From positions 86,243,912-86,307,911 of the forward strand of contig CM069436.1 of assembly GCA_035610365.1 (NCBI GenBank): a DNA stretch of 64,000 bases, in the 5' to 3' direction. The notes beneath the pieces were generated by a model. It was given only the letters and a program-made list of their open reading frames with translations. It had not been told where the DNA came from and ran no database searches. The translations under genes were made by a program, and so were the position numbers. Of the stretch, positions 58,481 to 64,000 are shown piece after piece. Source of the DNA: Aquatica leii (taxonomy: Eukaryota > Arthropoda > Insecta > Coleoptera > Lampyridae). Positions within the stretch are counted from its first letter, which is position 1; each line of letters opens with the position of its first letter.

Positions 58481-61400
58481 TCCTGTTTCTAGGTCGACTG
58501 CCGTTATTGTCCACAAACCTGACTCTCTTTAAAGACCGCTGACGAAACGAAAATGACTCATAAAGATTTTAGATTCGCTAAAGTACGGCCTTACACTAGA
58601 ACGTGTAACCAAGACAGGTGAAAACTCCGTTCGATTCGAATCTGATAAAAGGGCCATACAAAAATACCTGTAGCCATCCTTGATAAATCCGGCTTTGTAG
58701 TTAAGCCTCAAAGCAAGTCGTTACTCCGCATCTGTATCCTTAACGTTTTTTATAACTTGTTCCCCGAGTCGTTAGAAAAGTCATTATTTCCCAGAACTTT
58801 CACAACGTCTTCGATGAAGTGCTTCATCTTGCCAATGAACACTTGAAAGTTCAATTCCGCTTTGGTTCTAAAGACAAAGCAAATTGCCATTGGATCCTGG
58901 AAGTCCACCCGGAAGTTCGACAATACCATTTGGCATTGCGTCGTGTGTTCGTCGCCTGGAATGCGTACAGGGTCAATGATCATATCCGAGTAACATGCTG
59001 CTTTGTGGTAAAAAGCACAAAATCAAAACATGTCCCAACTTGGATTGAGACCACACATGCGCTAACTCCGTTGGTTTTGGCCATAAACGATGAGACATCG
59101 TCAAACACAAGGCGATCTTAAACTTAAAAGGACTCGATGCTGAAATATCCAACACCGTTATGGACTGTGAGGACACTTAATTAACTTTAAGGTTTGCGAA
59201 AGTGAATCTTCGCAATTCACGTGTTGCAATTTTTAAAGCTATGAGTTTCTTCTCCGACAACAGCATAGACATACTATTGACCCAAGAATCATACGTGTTT
59301 AGTTCAAGTTCAGGGTACAAGCTCGCTGGTGCCGCTGTACCCTTCATGAGGATTGCCGTATCGTCTTCTATGCTGTACTACTCGGCTATTGTTTTCAATA
59401 GCTCAAAATCTGTCGGAATGGTGACACTTTAACAAATGACTACAATGCCGTAACTATGGTTACAGTTGGAAACACCTCCTTTGCAATTGTCGGCTTTTGT
59501 TGGCCGCGGAGTGAGGATGTTTGAGTTCATCTCTAACACTTAGACAAAATTCTTGATAAAGTGTGAGGCATTCCTATTGTCATAGCAGGTGACTTCAATT
59601 GGAAATCGCCGCTTTGGCACTCCCCGGTGACTGACAAACGGAGGCGATATGTAGAAAACCTTGTAGGTGAGCGTGATCTCTGTATCAACAAACTTCATCA
59701 ACTTTTCACTTTCGCTAGCCATTTGGGTTCAACAAATGTAGATGCTACATTAACGTCCAGTTGTTTAGCCAAAAAATAAAAGATTGGCGAGTCATTCCTA
59801 AAGTGATAGAAAGTGACCACCGACTGATACGGTTTGAGTTAACCGTCAATGTCCCTAACCTTGCACCGATTCCTAATGAATCCTCAATTTTAAACGCATA
59901 GATACAGTTTGCCTAAATAATGCTATCGCAAATTCAATTCCCTCTTATCTTTCACGTGGTGCACTGTGTCACGAACCAAAATCTGTAAACGCCTCATTAA
60001 TGAGTTTGTTACGTAAATTTCTCAAACTAAAGACGTAACAATCCCAGGTTCAAACTATAAAAGAAACCATACGTTCGAAACTAAAAATATAATTTCAAAA
60101 AGAAACGTACACAGACGTAGTAGAACCCAAAACACAAATTAATCATAATTAATTTTAAAAAAGATTACGGTTACTATTGTTTATGTAAATTAATTAACCA
60201 AAAAAATTAATCCCGATCAGAATCGATTCATCAGGGTTACAAAGGAACGATAATTGCAATTTAAAATCATAGTAACATAATATAACATTAGGCGTAAAGC
60301 GTAAATAAGATAAAACCTGTACTTAAACGTCGTCACCTCGAAGACAGGAATCGTATGCGTTTGTCGATAACTCTTGACGACTCCGCTCTGATAAATCGCT
60401 ATCGAGGGCAACAGAAAACCAAACGTAAAACACCTACAAGAATTTTCTAATTATAAAAAAATATTCACAAAGATACGCTACCAAACCTTACCGAGAAATT
60501 TCGGTGTTTAAACTAAAATAAAATGTTATTTAAGAACAACCCTTAGGAAAATATAGTGACTAACAGCCTGACCTGCGGAAACAAAACAAGGATCAATATA
60601 AAATAAAGAAAGAAAAATAACTCTTACCGAGTGGTGGATAAATTAAATCCTGGATAAAAAATCCGAATAAATCGTAAGTATACTAAATTCGAAAAATCCC
60701 AATAGTTATACTTTAATTACATCTCTGGAGCAAAAATCTCGAAAACCCGAATTTTGCAACCTCAAGCAAAAATTAGCTCCAGAAAATATCCAGGCAACTT
60801 TCTCAAAAGACCGTTCACGATCGTCTCCTCGAAGTGCCCACGCTGTCCGACTAACTTATCGCCAAAAGCGGCGCGAAACACGGGAAATACCTCAGGGTCA
60901 TAAATCGAATAAATAATAATTTTTGAACCAACATAAATAAAATGTAACGCAAAATTTGCATGTAACAAGTTGACCAAGATGATCTTCGACTACTAACATG
61001 GCTTGAATAGCATACGCATAAGCTCTAAAGCTGGTGTATCATAGTGGAGTCCTACGTCAAGCAGGTTAAAACGTTTTTTTGCGAATACACCACCAAACAA
61101 CCTCTGCAGACGTAAAACATTAATGATTCGTCTCGTACAAACTGCGTTTTACCGGTACAAACTGGCAGTAAAGACAGCAAAGTATAGGTTCTGGCAAAAT
61201 TTCTTAGAAAAAAATTTGGCGACGAGTCAGTAAGGGTTAGTTTACAGATTGTCCTCGCGGAAGTTTCTGTCAATCCAACCTTGCTCTAATGTTAAAGACG
61301 GCGACATATACACCATTTTAGAACAAGACACAATCAAAGTAATAGCATCCACATTTATTTCCAGACGACGCGACGATCCATCGACGGACAATCCCTATCA

Positions 61401-61925
61401 TGCCCAAATAAAATTCCGATCTCTTTTGAAAAGCAATTCTCGACAGGACTGAGTGGTCACCAGCGACGATTTGGCCGCGGTAGCTAAAAAAATTCTTAAG
61501 AACAAAACTCCTGGACTTGACAGAATTCAATGTAATGTTTTGCAAACTGTTCTAGACTTTCTCTCATCTACGATCGTTCACCTATTCAACTCTTGCATAA
61601 AATGTGTTCACGTTCTCGTTGTTAAGAGAGTCCCTGATGACGCTACGCGCGTCAGTTGTAGCTATTTATCAAATAGATCGATAACATATTCTGCGAACGT
61701 TTCACGTTCAGTTTTCACCAAACGACTGACGAAGGGCTGTCCACAAAGCTCGGTTTTTGGCCCGACTTTGTAGAATCTAGTTATTAATGTTCTCTTAGAC
61801 AAACACTTACCAGCAGACTGCGACATTTTCGCTTATGCGGACGACTTCACTGTCACAGTGTCTGTAAATTCCTGACGAGACTTGGAGGCAAAATCTAACC
61901 CGTGCCTAAATATAAATAAAAAAAC
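58481..61925 (+). mobile_element. R1-clade LINE remnant
   Basis: Plus-strand pieces follow the R1/I-type order. 58500-59130 is gag-like, with RFGSKDKANCHW, RRVFVAWNAYRVNDHIR and CCHC-knuckle remains (CGKKHKIKTC, DHTCAN, VGFGHK). 59190-59840 is the endonuclease start (NLRNSRVAIF, IDILLTQESYV, CWP, IVIAGDFNWKS across frames, SDHRLIRFELTV). 61190-61450 is the linker (DDPSTDNPYHAQIK) and 61453-61860 the reverse transcriptase (KNKTPGLDRIQ, KGCPQSSVFGPTL, FAYADDFTVTV, with YADD at 61834-61845). About 60060-61050 is AT-rich and nearly unrecognisable. Many stops and shifts; the element ends within reverse transcriptase. Confidence 0.85.
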
Positions 61926-62204
61926 GACGCAACACCTACTCTCTCATCCCAGATATCATCATCTGGGTCAGAATGTCCCACGTCCTAGAATGAGAGACCG
62001 TTCAGATCCTTTCTTGACACGGCTGATTTCGTTGTCATCTAAAACGTTTCAGTTGTTTTAGTTTACCAACGCAAAGACGGAAGGTTTTAGTTTTATTTCT
62101 TACAATAGGCGATGACGAAGTAGGTATTTAGTTTTTAAATAATTAACTGCATCTATTTAATTTTGACATTATTTATTATTTTTAGTTGAATAACAACAAC
62201 AAGT
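61926..62204. other. Spacer, nothing recognised
   Basis: A short hairpin (CCCAGATATCATCATCTGGG at about 61948) is the only structure seen. Confidence 0.35.
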
Positions 62205-63200
62205 AGTAGAAGTAGTGTATAACAAACTTAATACAGCAAAGAATAGAAGGGGGGTAGCTTTACGTTTACAGCCATAGCGAGATGTCGCTATATATTTTGG
62301 TTCGCGAATTTTAGTTTTCAAATTTATGCTAATATTTGGTTAAGATCTTTTTGATCGTAATATTTACCTATCAATAGTAGTTTTAATAGATGCAATAACA
62401 AAGTGTATGGCATTGCCTCGTAAAATCGAATCTAATATTTTATTTACCGTGATAGACAAACAGCGTGTAGTCGCAGGTAGTTCTCATACTATGCGGACCA
62501 TGTACTTTTATGTGAAATAGTGTATCTTCAGTCTATGTTATAGACAAGTGCTTGCTTTTAAATAATAAAGTCGCGATACGTTGCTTCCATGATAATGTTA
62601 CATACATTTTATAACATTTTTGATATATTATGATATGTGTATGGTATGTTCATTTTTGCTCCACGTTTGTTTGTAGAGGCCTTTTAGCTTTAACTAGATT
62701 CCTTCCGTAACCAGAACTACAGTACCCACTGGCAGACCGTCAGTTAACTAATTCTTCTTCTGTTTAATATAATGATGTTTGTACACGTGTATGTACGTTA
62801 GAATTTAAATCTGTTATGGTATTTATGTATGCCTTTAGTTGATTTAAATTTGGGGATGTTCTAATTTTCCGATGTTTATTGATATCTTTAATTATAAACT
62901 GGTTGCTTGACATATATAAAGAATGCGATGATCTAGCATTTACATTCAGTTAGATGACCAGAGGGACTTCTTCGCCTATTCTTCCTCTATTACTGTGGGT
63001 TCTACCAAACAGGCAAATTTTTAGTTAAAATTTAACGAGTTTTACTTGCATAAAAACCACGATATATTTTTGCTATGTGTTTTATTTAACCTACTAAAGC
63101 CTTTCCGCATCTCGAGAGTAAGAACTGTATAACGAACGTAATACAACATATAAAGTTTGTTTGACGATCACAGCCACAGCAAGATATCGCTATTTTTTTT
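62205..63200 (+). repeat. Dispersed repeat family, copy 2
   Basis: This contains, in order, counterparts of 21555-21705 (GTATAACAAACTTAATACAG, CATAGCGAGATGTCGCT), 13980-14340 (TACCGTGAT, GTAACCAGAACTACAGTACC) and 17585-17735 (GCATTTACATTCAGTTAGA, TACCAAACAG). It then repeats the first of these (CACAGCAAGATATCGCT at 63175). It therefore shows how three separately seen segments belong to one repeat about 1 kb long. Confidence 0.6.
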
Positions 63201-64000
63201 AATTTTCATACGTAATAACGGTTTTTTTGCAGAAACATATAAACAGTTGATTGTATATTTTTTAAAACACAAATCTTAAACGTGTCAAAATCTGCTCAAG
63301 TAGAAGAGGACAAAAAGTTTGTCTTGATATTGTAGTAAAAGTTTACATTTAACTACCTTTGACGGTCAAAACGAAAGTATTAAACCATTTGTTACAAAGA
63401 CGAAATTATTTACTAGAGTTACTAACTGTTGAAAAAACCTAGAATTTGCAATGTGTTTTTAACCTTCAACCGCCCAAGAGGGTAATTTCATTATCCTGTG
63501 ATAACATTTTTTTTATATCTACCTTAATCTTTATTGAATGTATTTTAGCTTTTAGGTAATCTTCATTTACACATTGACAAACAATTATAAGTATTAGAGT
63601 GTTTTAAGAACCATTGTATTTTTATTAAATCTTGTAATTATCTTTTGGGGTAATTGGATTACCCCGCTTAAGCCGTTACGGGTGGTGTCTGATGTAATTA
63701 CTTTTGCTATTGTTTGGTCTTCTATGGCAATTCTTTTTGTTTGTACTTTAGTATAAATACGACACAATACGTAATTTTTATTTATTTATAATAAATACGT
63801 GAAACTTTGTAGTTCAATAACTTTTCAACCTATTTATTTCTGTAAGGTTGTTATAGCGTGTGTCATAGTTTTAAATTTTGTAAATAACATTGTATGCTTA
63901 TACATAGTACTATTGTCAATTTTTTATATTTAGCTAAATCTAAAACGCAATGTGCTCTTGCCCTCTTTTATACGAAAAATTAGAAAGACTAGCAAATGAA
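63201..64000. other. AT-rich DNA, nothing recognised
   Basis: No gene or element supported up to the window edge. Confidence 0.4.

Overview
The window is nuclear DNA of an insect: AT-rich, with short GT-AG introns in the host genes, arthropod transposon families, and proteins whose closest remembered relatives are insect versions. I cannot fix the order. No rRNA, complete tRNA, CRISPR or prokaryote-type operon was seen. Five host genes could be placed. They are the 5' part of COP9 signalosome subunit 7 (CSN7, minus, 8.6-9.0 kb), the AP-2 clathrin adaptor mu subunit (AP2M1, minus, 9.7-11.4 kb, six exons), the peroxisomal docking protein PEX14 (plus, 22.4-23.7 kb, four exons), the nuclear-envelope phosphatase CTDNEP1/Dullard (minus, 33.4-34.6 kb, four exons) and SAAL1 (minus, 55.2-56.5 kb, one exon). 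They are housekeeping genes with no shared pathway; the spacing between them is made of repeats.

Layout: 0-2.8 kb holds diverged tandem repeats and a CTTTCTAAAC-rich tract; 2.9-3.4 kb a dead transposase with a DUF4817-like domain; 4.1-8.0 kb a Tc1/mariner-type element with terminal inverted repeats (TIRs) of over 500 bp; 8.6-11.4 kb CSN7 and AP2M1. From 12 to 21.7 kb there is repeat-rich noncoding DNA with a probable LTR and primer-binding site, followed by two long tandem duplications (about 1060 bp x2, then about 830 bp x2). PEX14 follows. 24.9-32.7 kb has small DNA transposons around a 5 kb satellite of about 175-bp monomers, itself interrupted by an inverted-repeat insertion carrying hammerhead-ribozyme-like motifs. 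CTDNEP1 follows.

35-51.3 kb is a transposon graveyard: a Ty3/gypsy pol remnant, a ZMYM1-type hAT remnant, a piggyBac remnant, a Ty1/copia remnant and the 3' end of an I/R1-type LINE, several of them split by younger nonautonomous elements with readable target duplications. 52.8-54.7 kb is an uninterrupted BED-finger hAT transposase. After SAAL1, 58.5-61.9 kb is a decayed R1-clade LINE, and 62.2-63.2 kb repeats a family also present at 14, 17.6 and 21.6 kb.

The most unusual item is the gypsy-type remnant at 36.8-40.2 kb (minus). Its pol reading frame runs past the integrase into a macrodomain resembling TARG1/OARD1 ADP-ribose hydrolases, with the key Lys and Asp positions kept, and then a CCCH zinc finger and a basic tail. 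A retroelement carrying an ADP-ribose-removing module beside its integrase is the best candidate here for an undescribed system, although this copy is dead.
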